The notes under the pieces: generated by a model | What the model was told of the DNA's origin: nothing | Database searches by the model: none | What the model saw: only the letters and a program-made list of their open reading frames with translations | Assembly: GCA_023461495.1 (NCBI GenBank) | Contig: JAEYLA010000219.1 | Location: 1 to 11,891, forward strand | Origin: Bacillota bacterium | GTDB taxonomy: Bacteria; Bacillota; Clostridia; Christensenellales; CAG-138 | Direction of reading: 5' to 3' | Length of the DNA stretch: 11,891 nucleotides | Part shown: positions 1 to 6,576 of the stretch, piece after piece | Numbering within the stretch: the first letter of the stretch is position 1 | Layout: every line of letters starts with the position of its first letter | Made by a program: the position numbers and the translations under genes

Positions 1-207
1 ACGCTGCCCACAATGGGCCGGAGGGAAGCGGAACAGCTCATCGAACGCTTAGGCGGCAAGGCGGCGGGCAGTGTAAGCAAAAAGACGGACTATGTGCTCG
101 CCGGGGAAAACGCGGGCAGCAAGCTTACAAAAGCGCAGGAGCTCAACATCCCGGTTTTAGACGAAGAGGCATTCCTCACACTCGTTGGCCGGCAGCAAGG
201 TGAGTAA
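1..207 (+). CDS. ligA: NAD-dependent DNA ligase, C-terminal BRCT fragment
   Basis: The reading frame is open from the first base and ends at TAA 205-207, so only the last 68 codons are present. They encode a BRCT domain of the LigA type: TLPTM, then LIERLGGK, GSVSKKTDYVLAGENAGSK, KAQELNIPVLDEEAF. This matches the extreme C-terminus of bacterial NAD-dependent DNA ligases, which seal nicks in Okazaki fragments and during repair; the BRCT domain assists DNA binding. The adenylation, OB-fold, zinc-finger and HhH domains must lie upstream, outside the window. An internal ATG at 13 is not the start. The protein ends right after the domain, as is normal. BRCT domains occur in other proteins, but the spacing and the SVSKKTDYV...AGSK signature are characteristic of LigA. 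The following gene, yicC, has its own promoter. Confidence 0.93.
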   Translation, partial: TLPTMGRREAEQLIERLGGKAAGSVSKKTDYVLAGENAGSKLTKAQELNIPVLDEEAFLTLVGRQQGE

Positions 208-268
208 AGAATGCATCGGGCCCGGATAAAACTTGTATTAAGTTATTTTTCTGTCATGGGGTAAACCT

Positions 269-298
269 TCGACAAAGCTCTTTTCGCTGTGCTATAAT
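269..298 (+). promoter_or_regulatory. Sigma-A-type promoter of the yicC operon (extended -10)
   Basis: A perfect TATAAT (293-298) is preceded by TGC (290-292), giving an extended -10 element. TCGACA (269-274) matches the -35 consensus TTGACA at five of six positions, with an 18-nt spacer. Transcription would begin near 304-306, leaving a leader of about 25 nt with a strong AAAGGGGG ribosome site (314-321) before the TTG start of yicC. It is the best promoter-like sequence in the window and lies in the only gap between ligA and yicC. Predicted by motif only. Confidence 0.8.
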
Positions 299-329
299 TA
301 TCTTAGTATGCAAAAAGGGGGAAACACGC

Positions 330-1208
330 TTGATCAGCAGCATGACAGGCTACGGGCGTGGCAAGGTCGCCCGTGACGGACGGGAAATGACTGTGGAATT
401 GAAATCCGTCAACCACCGGTATCTAGACATCGGCATGCGCCTTCCCCGGCACCTTGGATTTTTAGAGGATGTATTCCGTACCGAGCTTTCCGGCGCGCTC
501 AGCCGCGGGCACGTGGATGTGTATGTCGGGTACAGCAACCAGCGTGCGGACGCGCGGACGGTAACAGTGGATGAAGCATTGCTCGGCGTTTATCTTTCAG
601 CCTCCCGGCAGGCGGCAGAGCATCTTAGCCTGACGGATGATCTGACGCTTTCAACCGCCCTTCGGCTGCCGGATGTGACGAACATCCAGGAGGCGGAAGA
701 GGATCGTGAAGCGGTTGCGGCCATTGCGAAGGAAGCCACCGCGCTTGCCGTGCAGGAATTAAAGGCCATGCGCCGTGTGGAAGGGGAACGCCTGCAAAAG
801 GACCTTACACAGCGGGTAGAAGCCGTGCTGCAGCTTGCGGTGCAGGTGGAAGCGCGCGCGCCCATCGTGGTGCAGGAATACAGGGCAAAGCTTGATGAGC
901 GCATTGCTGTGCTGTTGGGTGCAGTGGAGGTAGACCGTGCGCGGCTTGCAACGGAGATCGCCCTGTTTGCCGACCGTGCCAGCATCGATGAAGAGATTGT
1001 CCGGCTCAAAAGCCACGTGGCGCAGATGCGCGCGGCGCTCTCTTCGGACGAACCCTCGGGCAGGAAGTTGGACTTTATCGTACAGGAAATGAACAGGGAA
1101 TTTAACACCATCGGCTCAAAGGCGAACGACGCCCAGTTGACCAATGCCGTCATCAGCGGCAAAGGCGAAATCGAAAAAATTCGCGAACAGGTACAAAACA
1201 TAGAATAA
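330..1208 (+). CDS. yicC: YicC/YloC family endoribonuclease
   Basis: This 292-residue protein matches the usual YicC length of about 290. The N-terminal YicC domain opens with MISSMTGYGRG and has LKSVNHRYLDIGMRLPR at 24-40. The C-terminal DUF1732-type block (about 244-292) contains GRKLDFIVQEMNRE, NTIGSKAND and GEIEKIREQVQNIE. E. coli YicC has been reported as an endoribonuclease acting on RNA; the Bacillus homologue is YloC. The start is TTG at 330: an SD (AAAGGGGG, 314-321) sits about 8 nt before it, and family members begin M-I-x-S-M-T-G. The ATG at 342 would remove the first four conserved residues and lies 20 nt from the SD. It is the first gene of the operon, followed after 17 nt by remA, the usual Bacillota order. 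The middle (about 100-220) is alanine/glutamate-rich and probably helical. Confidence 0.94.
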   Translation: MISSMTGYGRGKVARDGREMTVELKSVNHRYLDIGMRLPRHLGFLEDVFRTELSGALSRGHVDVYVGYSNQRADARTVTVDEALLGVYLSASRQAAEHLSLTDDLTLSTALRLPDVTNIQEAEEDREAVAAIAKEATALAVQELKAMRRVEGERLQKDLTQRVEAVLQLAVQVEARAPIVVQEYRAKLDERIAVLLGAVEVDRARLATEIALFADRASIDEEIVRLKSHVAQMRAALSSDEPSGRKLDFIVQEMNREFNTIGSKANDAQLTNAVISGKGEIEKIREQVQNIE

Positions 1209-1225
1209 TCCGCTGGAGGACAGGC

Positions 1226-1489
1226 ATGGCTATCAAGCTGATCAACATAGGATTTGGCAATATTGTTTCCGCCAACCGGCTGCTTGCGATTGTCAGCCCG
1301 GATTCGGCGCCCATCAAGCGCATCGTGCAGGAAGCGCGCGAACGCGGCCGGCTCATTGACGCAACATACGGGCGGCGTACCCGCGCCGTCATCATGATGG
1401 ACAGCGGGCACGTCGTGCTTTCCGCCGTGCAGCCGGAAACCGTGGCGCATAGGCTCGATACCAAGGACACCGCCGATATTGGGGAATGA
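1226..1489 (+). CDS. remA: RemA-family DNA-binding regulator (DUF370)
   Basis: An 87-residue protein nearly collinear with Bacillus subtilis RemA (YlzA): INIGFGNIVSANR at 6-18, IVSPDSAPIKR at 22-32 and LIDATYGRRTRAVI at 43-56. Arg18, Pro29 and the Arg50-Arg51 pair, which genetic and structural work on B. subtilis RemA links to DNA binding and function, are all present. In Bacillus the protein forms ring-like oligomers that wrap DNA and activates biofilm matrix and osmoprotection genes; whether it has the same targets here cannot be told. The start ATG has a GGAGGA ribosome site at 1215-1220. It lies 17 nt after yicC and 41 nt before gmk. The last ten residues are acidic and poorly conserved. 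Many non-biofilm Clostridia carry this gene at the same place, so 'matrix regulator' should not be assumed. Confidence 0.93.
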   Translation: MAIKLINIGFGNIVSANRLLAIVSPDSAPIKRIVQEARERGRLIDATYGRRTRAVIMMDSGHVVLSAVQPETVAHRLDTKDTADIGE

Positions 1490-1491
1490 TA

Positions 1492-1510
1492 CGCCGCCCA
1501 ATGCGGCGGC
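1492..1510 (+). promoter_or_regulatory. GC-rich hairpin before the gmk ribosome site
   Basis: GCCGCC (1493-1498) and GGCGGC (1505-1510) form a six-pair stem with a 6-nt loop; a shifted pairing CGCCGC (1492-1497) with GCGGCG (1503-1508) is also possible. It lies in the 41-nt remA-gmk gap and ends five bases before AGGAGG (1515-1520), the gmk ribosome site. Only TT then CT follows, so it is unlikely to be an efficient Rho-independent terminator. It could act as an RNA-processing or attenuation element, or be chance in GC-rich DNA. No function is shown. Confidence 0.35.
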
Positions 1511-1530
1511 TTCTAGGAGGATAACACAGT

Positions 1531-2160
1531 ATGAGGGATGGACGTCAGGGGTTGCTCGTGGTTCTTTCGGGGCCATCGGGCGTGGGCAAGGGCACGGTGT
1601 GCCGCAAGCTTTTGGAGAGCAGCCCGAACATGACGCTTTCGATATCGGTCACGACCCGCGCGATGCGGCCAGGGGAGCAGGAGGGCAGGGAATATTTCTA
1701 CAGATCCGATGAGGAATTTTCGCGCATGGTGCGCGACGGAGAATTCTTGGAGTATGTACGCGTATTCGGCACCGATTCTTACGGTACGCCCAAGAAATAT
1801 GTGCAGGAGCAGTTGGACGCCGGGCGCGATGTGATCCTGGAAATTGACGTAAAGGGCGGATTACGTGTTAAAGAAGTATGTCCCGAGGCGGTGCTGGTAT
1901 TTTTAGCCCCGCCGTCCATGGAAGAATTAAAGCACAGGCTAATAAGCCGTGGCACGGAGAGCCAGGAAGCTGTAGAACGCCGCACCGATGTCGCCTATGC
2001 GGAGATGCAATGCATTTCCTATTATGATTATGTTGTGATCAACTGCACGGTGGAGGATTCCGTAAATGGCATGGAAGCCATCATCCACGCGGAAAAGAGC
2101 CGCGTTGCACGCAGTAATGATTTGATCAGCTTGTTATTGGAAGGATGTGACCCTGTATGA
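1531..2160 (+). CDS. gmk: Guanylate kinase
   Basis: The enzyme transfers phosphate from ATP to GMP, giving GDP for GTP, dGTP and (p)ppGpp synthesis in the cytoplasm. The 209-residue length is typical. The P-loop GPSGVGKGT is at 14-22. The GMP-binding region follows: SVTTRAMRPGEQEGREYFY (39-57), EFLEYVRVFGTDSYGT (71-86) and ILEIDVKGG (102-110), where many homologues have DVQG. The lid and ATP-binding part has ISRGTES and the ERR pair (138-151). The ATG at 1531 has a strong AGGAGG site 10 nt upstream (1515-1520). Its TGA overlaps the ATG of rpoZ by 4 nt, suggesting translational coupling. Placing gmk beside rpoZ is conserved widely in bacteria and fits a GTP/ppGpp-transcription link, though that link is not shown by this sequence. 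Confidence 0.97.
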   Translation: MRDGRQGLLVVLSGPSGVGKGTVCRKLLESSPNMTLSISVTTRAMRPGEQEGREYFYRSDEEFSRMVRDGEFLEYVRVFGTDSYGTPKKYVQEQLDAGRDVILEIDVKGGLRVKEVCPEAVLVFLAPPSMEELKHRLISRGTESQEAVERRTDVAYAEMQCISYYDYVVINCTVEDSVNGMEAIIHAEKSRVARSNDLISLLLEGCDPV

Positions 2161-2360
2161 TGAACAAACCCGCTGTGAATGAACTTGTAGACAAGGTCGG
2201 CTGCCGCTATATGTTGGTGATGTCGGTCGCCCGGCGCGCGCGCCAGCTCCTCAACGATCCCGAAAAGCTGGGCGATAAGAACCCGGTGACTGCCGCGGTC
2301 GAAGACCTGTATAGCGACCGTATCACGATCGAGTATCCAGAGGAATATACGCTGCGGTAA
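2157..2360 (+). CDS. rpoZ: DNA-directed RNA polymerase subunit omega
   Basis: A 67-residue protein, the same length class as B. subtilis omega. Key features are VGCRYMLVMSVARRARQLL (14-32), a lysine-rich linker, and KNPVTAAVEDL (41-51), which match the conserved helices of omega that clamp the C-terminal part of the beta' subunit and help assemble RNA polymerase. Two ATG codons are adjacent (2157 and 2160). The first overlaps the gmk stop by 4 nt and is reached from GGAAGGA (2139-2145); the second would shorten the protein by one residue, and the sequence cannot decide between them. The stop codon shares one base with the coaBC start (TAATG). The gmk-rpoZ-coaBC order is standard in Bacillota. 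Confidence 0.95.
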   Translation: MMNKPAVNELVDKVGCRYMLVMSVARRARQLLNDPEKLGDKNPVTAAVEDLYSDRITIEYPEEYTLR

Positions 2361-3571
2361 TGAAAAAAAATCCCACTGTGGTGCTGGGTGTCACCGGCTC
2401 CATTGCGGCGTACAAGGCTGCGGATATCGTGAGCATGCTCGCAAAAAAAGAGATCGATGTGCGCGTCATCCTGACGGAGGGCGGCGCACACTTTATCACG
2501 CCGCTCACTTTGGAAACGCTTTCGCGCGCGCCCGTATATACGGATCAGTTCACGCGCGAAGCACCATATGAAGTGGAGCATATTGCGCTTGCAAAGCTCG
2601 CCGATGTGTTTTTGGTCGCCCCCGCAACCGCGAACTTTATCGGCAAGGCCGCAAACGGGGTGGCGGACGATCTTCTCTTGACCACGTATCTGGCCACAGC
2701 AGCCCCCGTGCTCATTGCGCCCGCAATGAACACGAATATGCTGCTGCATCCGGCAACTGTGAAAAATATGGAACTGCTGCGGGAGCGGGGCTGCACGTTT
2801 ATTGAACCTGCTGAGGGCTTGCTTGCCTGCGGGGACGTCGGGCGCGGCAAGCTTGCGCCGGTGGAGGAGATTGTTACAGCGGTTCTTTCCATGCTACAAA
2901 AAAAGCAGGACTTAAATGGAAAGCGCATCCTCGTGACGGCGGGGCCCACGCGCGAGGCGATCGACCCCGTGCGCTTTTTATCCAACCGCAGCAGCGGCAA
3001 GATGGGCTTTGCCATTGCGGAGGCCGCGGCAAGGCGCGGGGCTGATGTGACGCTGATAGCAGGACCGGTTTCCCTGAAAACGCCCGCGAACGTGAACCGG
3101 GTGGATGTTACCTCCAGCGCGCAGCTTTGCGCTGCGGTGGAGAGGGAATTCCCCCATTGCGACTCGCTCGTGATGGCGGCGGCGCCTGCGGACTTTACCG
3201 TCCCTGACGTTGCGGAGCAGAAAATCAAAAAGTACGGCGAAGGGATGACGCTCACCCTTGCGCCGACTGTCGACATTCTTGCCCGTATCAGCGGGCAAAA
3301 ACGCGGGCAGATCTTGATGGGCTTCGCGGCGGAAACGCAGAACGTGGAGCATAATGCAAAGGACAAGCTTTTCAGAAAAAAACTCGATCTGATTGCGGCA
3401 AACGATGTCGGCAGGGAGGACGCGGGCTTTGCGGTGGACACGAACGCGATCACGCTCTATGACGCAGACGGCGGCAGGCGGGAAAGCGGACTGATGCAAA
3501 AATCCGCGCTTTCGGATTGGTTGCTTGACGCGCTGCTCTTAAAACTGCTACAACGCGAAAGCGGACAATAA
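2360..3571 (+). CDS. coaBC: Bifunctional phosphopantothenoylcysteine decarboxylase / phosphopantothenate-cysteine ligase
   Basis: This cytoplasmic enzyme makes 4'-phosphopantetheine, the precursor of coenzyme A: the CoaB part joins 4'-phosphopantothenate and cysteine using CTP, and the CoaC part decarboxylates the product using FMN. The CoaC flavoprotein domain is at about 5-175, with TGSIAAYKA (12-20), the active His74 in VEHI, PAMNTNM (121-127) and the reductive Cys157 in LLACGDVGRG. The CoaB domain is at about 187-400, with ILVTAGPTREAIDPVRFLSN (190-209), Asn209, AAPADF (274-279) and Lys288 in EQKIKK, matching E. coli Asn210 and Lys289. The full length of 403 and all motifs argue for an active bifunctional protein. 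The start overlaps the rpoZ stop by one base; the only SD candidate, AGAGGAA (2339-2345), is 14 nt away, so translation is probably coupled to rpoZ. Confidence 0.97.
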   Translation: MKKNPTVVLGVTGSIAAYKAADIVSMLAKKEIDVRVILTEGGAHFITPLTLETLSRAPVYTDQFTREAPYEVEHIALAKLADVFLVAPATANFIGKAANGVADDLLLTTYLATAAPVLIAPAMNTNMLLHPATVKNMELLRERGCTFIEPAEGLLACGDVGRGKLAPVEEIVTAVLSMLQKKQDLNGKRILVTAGPTREAIDPVRFLSNRSSGKMGFAIAEAAARRGADVTLIAGPVSLKTPANVNRVDVTSSAQLCAAVEREFPHCDSLVMAAAPADFTVPDVAEQKIKKYGEGMTLTLAPTVDILARISGQKRGQILMGFAAETQNVEHNAKDKLFRKKLDLIAANDVGREDAGFAVDTNAITLYDADGGRRESGLMQKSALSDWLLDALLLKLLQRESGQ

Positions 3572-3634
3572 AAAGCAATCTAAATCGGGATAAAACGGAA
3601 GGTTTGACAATACAAGAAAGCCCGTCAGCCAGTT

Positions 3635-3643
3635 GGGAGGTGG
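3635..3643 (+). promoter_or_regulatory. Ribosome binding site that fixes the priA start
   Basis: GGGAGGTGG lies 4 nt before ATG 3648, with its GGAGG core 7 nt away. An in-frame TTG at 3633 would open a longer reading frame, but the ribosome site would then be inside the gene, and its extra residues MGGGH do not resemble PriA. The MYAQVIVDI start at 3648 matches the family. Confidence 0.85.
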
Positions 3644-3647
3644 TCAC

Positions 3648-5903
3648 ATGTATGCGCAGGTTATCGTAGATATTGCGCATTCAGAGGTGGACCGCCTTTT
3701 TACGTATGCCGTACCTGAAGACCTGCAATTAAAGCCGGGTCAGCATGTGCTTGTTCCGTTTGGACGGGGCAACAAACCGCTCGAAGGGTTTGTCCTGGGC
3801 TTTATGGAAGAAGCGCCCGAAGAAATGGCAGGGCGTATCAAGCCGGTACTGCGCATTTTGGAACCGTATCCTATTTTCACATCGGAGCAGCTTGCGCTTG
3901 CGAGGTGGATGCAGCAAAACTATCATTGTGTGCTGGTGGATGCGCTCAGATTGATGATCCCCGCGCAGCTGCGCGGCGGAAGGATCGGTGAAAAGACCGT
4001 CCGTGTCGTTCAGCTGGCGGAGGGCCTGGATATGGAAGCCGCGCATGCGTCGCTTCTCAAAAAAGACGGCACCCCGAAAGCGCCGCGGCAGTCGGAAGTA
4101 TTGTCGCTGCTGGAGAAAACCGGCGCGCCAATGTCCATCAAGGACATTGCGGCGTTTTTGCCGGGGGCTGAGGGCGCGGTCGCGTCGCTGATTAAAAAAG
4201 GGCTTGTGGTGGAAGAAAACTGCGTGACATTCCGCAGGCCTTCCATCCGGAGCCGGGAATCTCTTCCCGTTACGCTGACGGCGGAGCAGCAAAAAGCGGT
4301 GGATACCGTAACTGGAGGCATGGCAGCCGGGGACGGCGTGTTCCTGTTGCACGGGGTTACGGGCAGCGGCAAAACGGAAGTGTACATGCACTGCATCAGC
4401 AGATGTATTGAGGCGGGAAAGCAGGCGATTCTGCTTGTGCCGGAAATCGCGCTTACCCCGCAGACAATGGGGCTCTTCCGTGCGCGGTTTGGGGACAATG
4501 TGGCGGTATTGCACAGCAAGCTTTCCGCGGGCGAGCGCTTTGACGAATGGCGGCGCATCCGCCTTGGCATGGTGCAGGTGGCGGTGGGGGCGCGGAGCGC
4601 GGTGTTTGCGCCGTTTGAAAACCTGGGCCTTTTGATTGTGGACGAGGAACACGAGCCGACCTATCAGAGCGAGCTTTCCCCGCGTTATCAGGCGGTGGAG
4701 GTTGCAAGAAAGCGCGCGGCTATGGCAAAAGCGCCGCTGATCTTAGGTAGCGCCACGCCCTCCATCCAGAGCTACTACCGCGCAAAGACGGGCGCATATA
4801 CGCTCATTGAATTGACGGAGCGCGTGCAAAAGCGTCCGATGCCGGAAATCAAAATTGTGGATATGCGGCAGGAGTTTTTGCGCGGCAACACGGGCATCTT
4901 CAGCAACGCCCTCTATGGGGCGCTCGAAAGCTGTCTGCATGCAGGCAAACAGGCGATCCTGTTCATCAACCGCCGCGGGTATTCCACATTTGTTTCCTGC
5001 CGCGCCTGCGGGCATGTGTTCGAGTGCAGCGATTGCGACATTTCCATGACCTATCACCGCACGGAAGAATGCGTCAAATGCCATTATTGCGGGCATACGG
5101 AAGCGGTGCCCACCACTTGCCCCAGCTGCGGGCAGCCGTTCATCAAATACTTTGGCGTCGGCACCCAGCAGGTGCAGGAACAGCTCAAAGAGCATTTTCC
5201 CTCTGTCAAAGCGCTGCGCATGGATTTAGACAGCACGCGCACCAAGGATGCGCACGAAACCCTGCTTTCCGCTTTTGCGCGCGGGGAAGCGCAGGTGCTG
5301 ATTGGCACGCAGATGGTGGCGAAAGGGCTGGATTTTCCCAACGTAACGCTTGTGGGTGTGGTGGCGGCGGATTCTTCACTGTATCTTTCGGATTATCGCA
5401 GCGCGGAACGCACGTTTCAGCTTTTGACGCAGGTGGCGGGGCGCGCGGGGCGAGATCTTTCCCCGGGACGGGTAATCATCCAGACATATTCGCCCGGACA
5501 TCCGAGCATTGCGTTTGCGCGCACGCACGATTACAAGGGGTTCTTCGCATACGAGCTCGCGCAGCGCAGGGCGGCGTTGTTCCCGCCGTTTGCGCTGTTT
5601 GTGCGCGCGCTGTTTACAGGCATTGAGGAGGATGCGCTGCAGCAGGATGGTGTGCGTTACGCAAAGGGGCTGGAGGAAGCCGTGAAAAAGGCGCTCGAAG
5701 GACATGAGGAGGAACTCCTGTTTTTAAGCGCTGCGCCTGCGCCTATCTATAAAAAGCAGGGTGTCTACCGTTTTGCAATTTTAGTAAAACTGTTGCGCAC
5801 ACAGCATACGGCGGCGGCATTGAAGGCAATCTACGAATTTACGTCCCTGCACAGGGGAGAGCGGTTCGCCTCGCTTGAAATCAATCCGGGCGATCTGTTT
5901 TGA
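3648..5903 (+). CDS. priA: Replication restart helicase PriA (primosomal protein N')
   Basis: PriA recognises stalled or collapsed forks and D-loops and unwinds DNA 3' to 5' to allow reloading of the replicative helicase. The 751-residue protein has the N-terminal 3'-DNA-end-binding region (about 1-105), a winged-helix-like linker (about 145-200), helicase lobe 1 with Walker A GVTGSGKT (236-243), DEEH (332-335) and GSAT (367-370), and a zinc insertion with paired cysteines at 451/454, 460/463, 478/481 and 491/494. Lobe 2 has GTQMVAKGLDFPNV (553-566) and the arginine-finger motif QVAGRAGR (595-602), followed by the C-terminal domain. Cys475 is an extra cysteine just before the third pair. All ATPase and zinc motifs are intact. 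The gene follows coaBC by 76 nt, where no convincing promoter is visible, so it probably belongs to the upstream operon. A short terminator-like hairpin begins right after its stop. Confidence 0.97.
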   Translation: MYAQVIVDIAHSEVDRLFTYAVPEDLQLKPGQHVLVPFGRGNKPLEGFVLGFMEEAPEEMAGRIKPVLRILEPYPIFTSEQLALARWMQQNYHCVLVDALRLMIPAQLRGGRIGEKTVRVVQLAEGLDMEAAHASLLKKDGTPKAPRQSEVLSLLEKTGAPMSIKDIAAFLPGAEGAVASLIKKGLVVEENCVTFRRPSIRSRESLPVTLTAEQQKAVDTVTGGMAAGDGVFLLHGVTGSGKTEVYMHCISRCIEAGKQAILLVPEIALTPQTMGLFRARFGDNVAVLHSKLSAGERFDEWRRIRLGMVQVAVGARSAVFAPFENLGLLIVDEEHEPTYQSELSPRYQAVEVARKRAAMAKAPLILGSATPSIQSYYRAKTGAYTLIELTERVQKRPMPEIKIVDMRQEFLRGNTGIFSNALYGALESCLHAGKQAILFINRRGYSTFVSCRACGHVFECSDCDISMTYHRTEECVKCHYCGHTEAVPTTCPSCGQPFIKYFGVGTQQVQEQLKEHFPSVKALRMDLDSTRTKDAHETLLSAFARGEAQVLIGTQMVAKGLDFPNVTLVGVVAADSSLYLSDYRSAERTFQLLTQVAGRAGRDLSPGRVIIQTYSPGHPSIAFARTHDYKGFFAYELAQRRAALFPPFALFVRALFTGIEEDALQQDGVRYAKGLEEAVKKALEGHEEELLFLSAAPAPIYKKQGVYRFAILVKLLRTQHTAAALKAIYEFTSLHRGERFASLEINPGDLF

Positions 5904-5923
5904 GTGCCCAATGGGGCGTTTTT
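5904..5923 (+). terminator. Short Rho-independent terminator candidate after priA
   Basis: GCCC (5906-5909) pairs with GGGC (5914-5917) across an AATG loop, and two G-T wobbles can extend the stem outward. A run of five T follows (5919-5923). It begins directly after the priA stop and precedes a new promoter-like sequence, so its position suits an operon end. The stem is short, so readthrough into def is likely. Confidence 0.5.
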
Positions 5924-5977
5924 GTGAAATTCGGAGCGCATATGGAGAAAGGCTGTTCCTTAAGCCCTGAAACGTAT

Positions 5978-5983
5978 TATAAT
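5978..5983 (+). promoter_or_regulatory. -10 element of a probable def operon promoter
   Basis: A perfect TATAAT lies in the 157-nt gap between priA and def, just after the terminator-like hairpin. No good -35 is found: at spacers of 16-18 nt the candidates (for example TTCCTT at 5956-5961) match TTGACA at only two positions, and there is no TG extension. If used, transcription starts near 5990 and gives a leader of about 70 nt. An activator or an upstream promoter may be needed. Confidence 0.5.
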
Positions 5984-5993
5984 GAAATGATAC

Positions 5994-6029
5994 CGTTTGT
6001 GCGGCGTTGCCGCAGAAGCACGATAAACG
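5994..6029 (+). promoter_or_regulatory. Structured 5' leader of def with two alternative folds
   Basis: TGCGGC (6000-6005) and GCCGCA (6009-6014) form a perfect six-pair hairpin with a GTT loop. CGTTT (5994-5998) can close an outer helix with AAACG (6025-6029). GTGC (5999-6002) can instead pair with GCAC (6018-6021), which would break the outer half of the inner hairpin. The ribosome site AAGGGGAG (6045-6052) lies downstream and remains free in either fold. It resembles no riboswitch class that I know. It could stabilise the mRNA or be fortuitous. Confidence 0.35.
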
Positions 6030-6060
6030 CGGGTTGAAGAGAAAAAGGGGAGAAATACAG

Positions 6061-6576
6061 ATGGCATTGAGAAAGATACTAACGGAAAAGGACCCCGCAT
6101 TATATAAGGTCTGCAGGCCGGTGGACAAAATTGATAAGCGCATCCACGCGCTGTTGGACGACATGTTTGAAACGATGTATGAGGCCGAGGGCGTGGGCCT
6201 TGCCGCCTCACAGGTGGGCATCCTGCGCCGCGTGGTCGTGATCGACTGCGGGGACGGCCCCATAGAAATGATCAACCCCGAAATTCTGTTTACCGAGGGG
6301 GAACAGGGCTGCATGGAAGGCTGCCTGTCCTTTCCGGGAAAGTCCGGCTATGTGGTGCGGCCAGACCATGTGATCGCCCGCGCCCAGAACCGCAACGGTG
6401 AATGGGTGGAGTACGACGCGACGGGCCTGTTTGCGCGCGCCATCCTGCATGAGACGGATCATCTTGACGGCAAGGTATATCTTGAGCTTGTCACAGAACC
6501 GCCCGAAGGCTATAGTGAGGATTGCGAAGAGGAGCAGGAGACCGATGGCGCCGAGGCTTTGGAGGAGAACGACTGA
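6061..6576 (+). CDS. def: Peptide deformylase
   Basis: A metallohydrolase, usually Fe(II), that removes the formyl group from the N-terminal methionine of new proteins at the ribosome exit. All three family motifs are intact: GVGLAASQ (44-51), EGCLS (86-90, Cys88 is a metal ligand) and HETDH (130-134, His130 and His134 bind metal, Glu131 is catalytic). The protein has 171 residues. After the catalytic core there is an acidic tail (about 151-171, rich in Glu and Asp); its GAG codons also provide the GGAGGAG ribosome site for fmt. The ATG 6061 start is chosen because AAGGGGAG lies 8 nt upstream and MALRKI matches the family; an in-frame TTG at 6007 adds 18 lysine/arginine-rich residues from inside the leader hairpin and is rejected. 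The stop overlaps fmt by one base, pairing the enzymes that add and remove the formyl cycle's group. Confidence 0.97.
   Translation: MALRKILTEKDPALYKVCRPVDKIDKRIHALLDDMFETMYEAEGVGLAASQVGILRRVVVIDCGDGPIEMINPEILFTEGEQGCMEGCLSFPGKSGYVVRPDHVIARAQNRNGEWVEYDATGLFARAILHETDHLDGKVYLELVTEPPEGYSEDCEEEQETDGAEALEEND

Noticed and set aside
216..227. CGGGCCCG palindrome just after ligA
   Set aside because: An 8-bp self-complementary sequence without a loop or T-run; expected by chance in GC-rich DNA and no partner copy was seen.
230..250. AACTT / AAGTT inverted repeat followed by ATTTTT as a ligA terminator
   Set aside because: Only five AT-rich pairs with no GC pairs beyond one, too weak to terminate transcription.
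450..480. PriA extra cysteine (residue 475) as a change in zinc binding
   Set aside because: The four standard cysteine pairs are all present at family spacing, so the extra residue (encoded near 5070) needs no special explanation.
590..1576. Long open frame on the minus strand opposite yicC, remA and the start of gmk (328 codons)
   Set aside because: It lies antisense to three clearly conserved genes, is rich in Ser, Arg, Ala and Thr as expected for the complement of GC-rich coding DNA, and shows no recognisable domain.
2545..3453. Minus-strand open frame opposite coaBC (302 codons)
   Set aside because: Shadow of the coaBC reading frame; low-complexity composition and no plausible promoter or ribosome site.
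3604..3609. Perfect TTGACA upstream of priA as a possible promoter -35
   Set aside because: No TATAAT-like -10 occurs at 15-20 nt downstream; the sequence there is GC-rich (GTCAGCCAG).
3729..4652. Minus-strand open frame opposite priA (307 codons)
   Set aside because: Highly basic, His/Arg-rich product typical of a frame shadow over GC-rich DNA; priA motifs on the + strand are complete.
5024..5626. Plus-strand open frame of 200 codons inside priA
   Set aside because: Out of frame with priA through the zinc-finger and helicase motifs, with no ribosome site and no recognisable domain.
6007..6060. N-terminal extension of def from TTG 6007
   Set aside because: It would add a Lys/Arg-rich stretch encoded by the leader, start inside a hairpin loop, and lacks a ribosome site; ATG 6061 has one.
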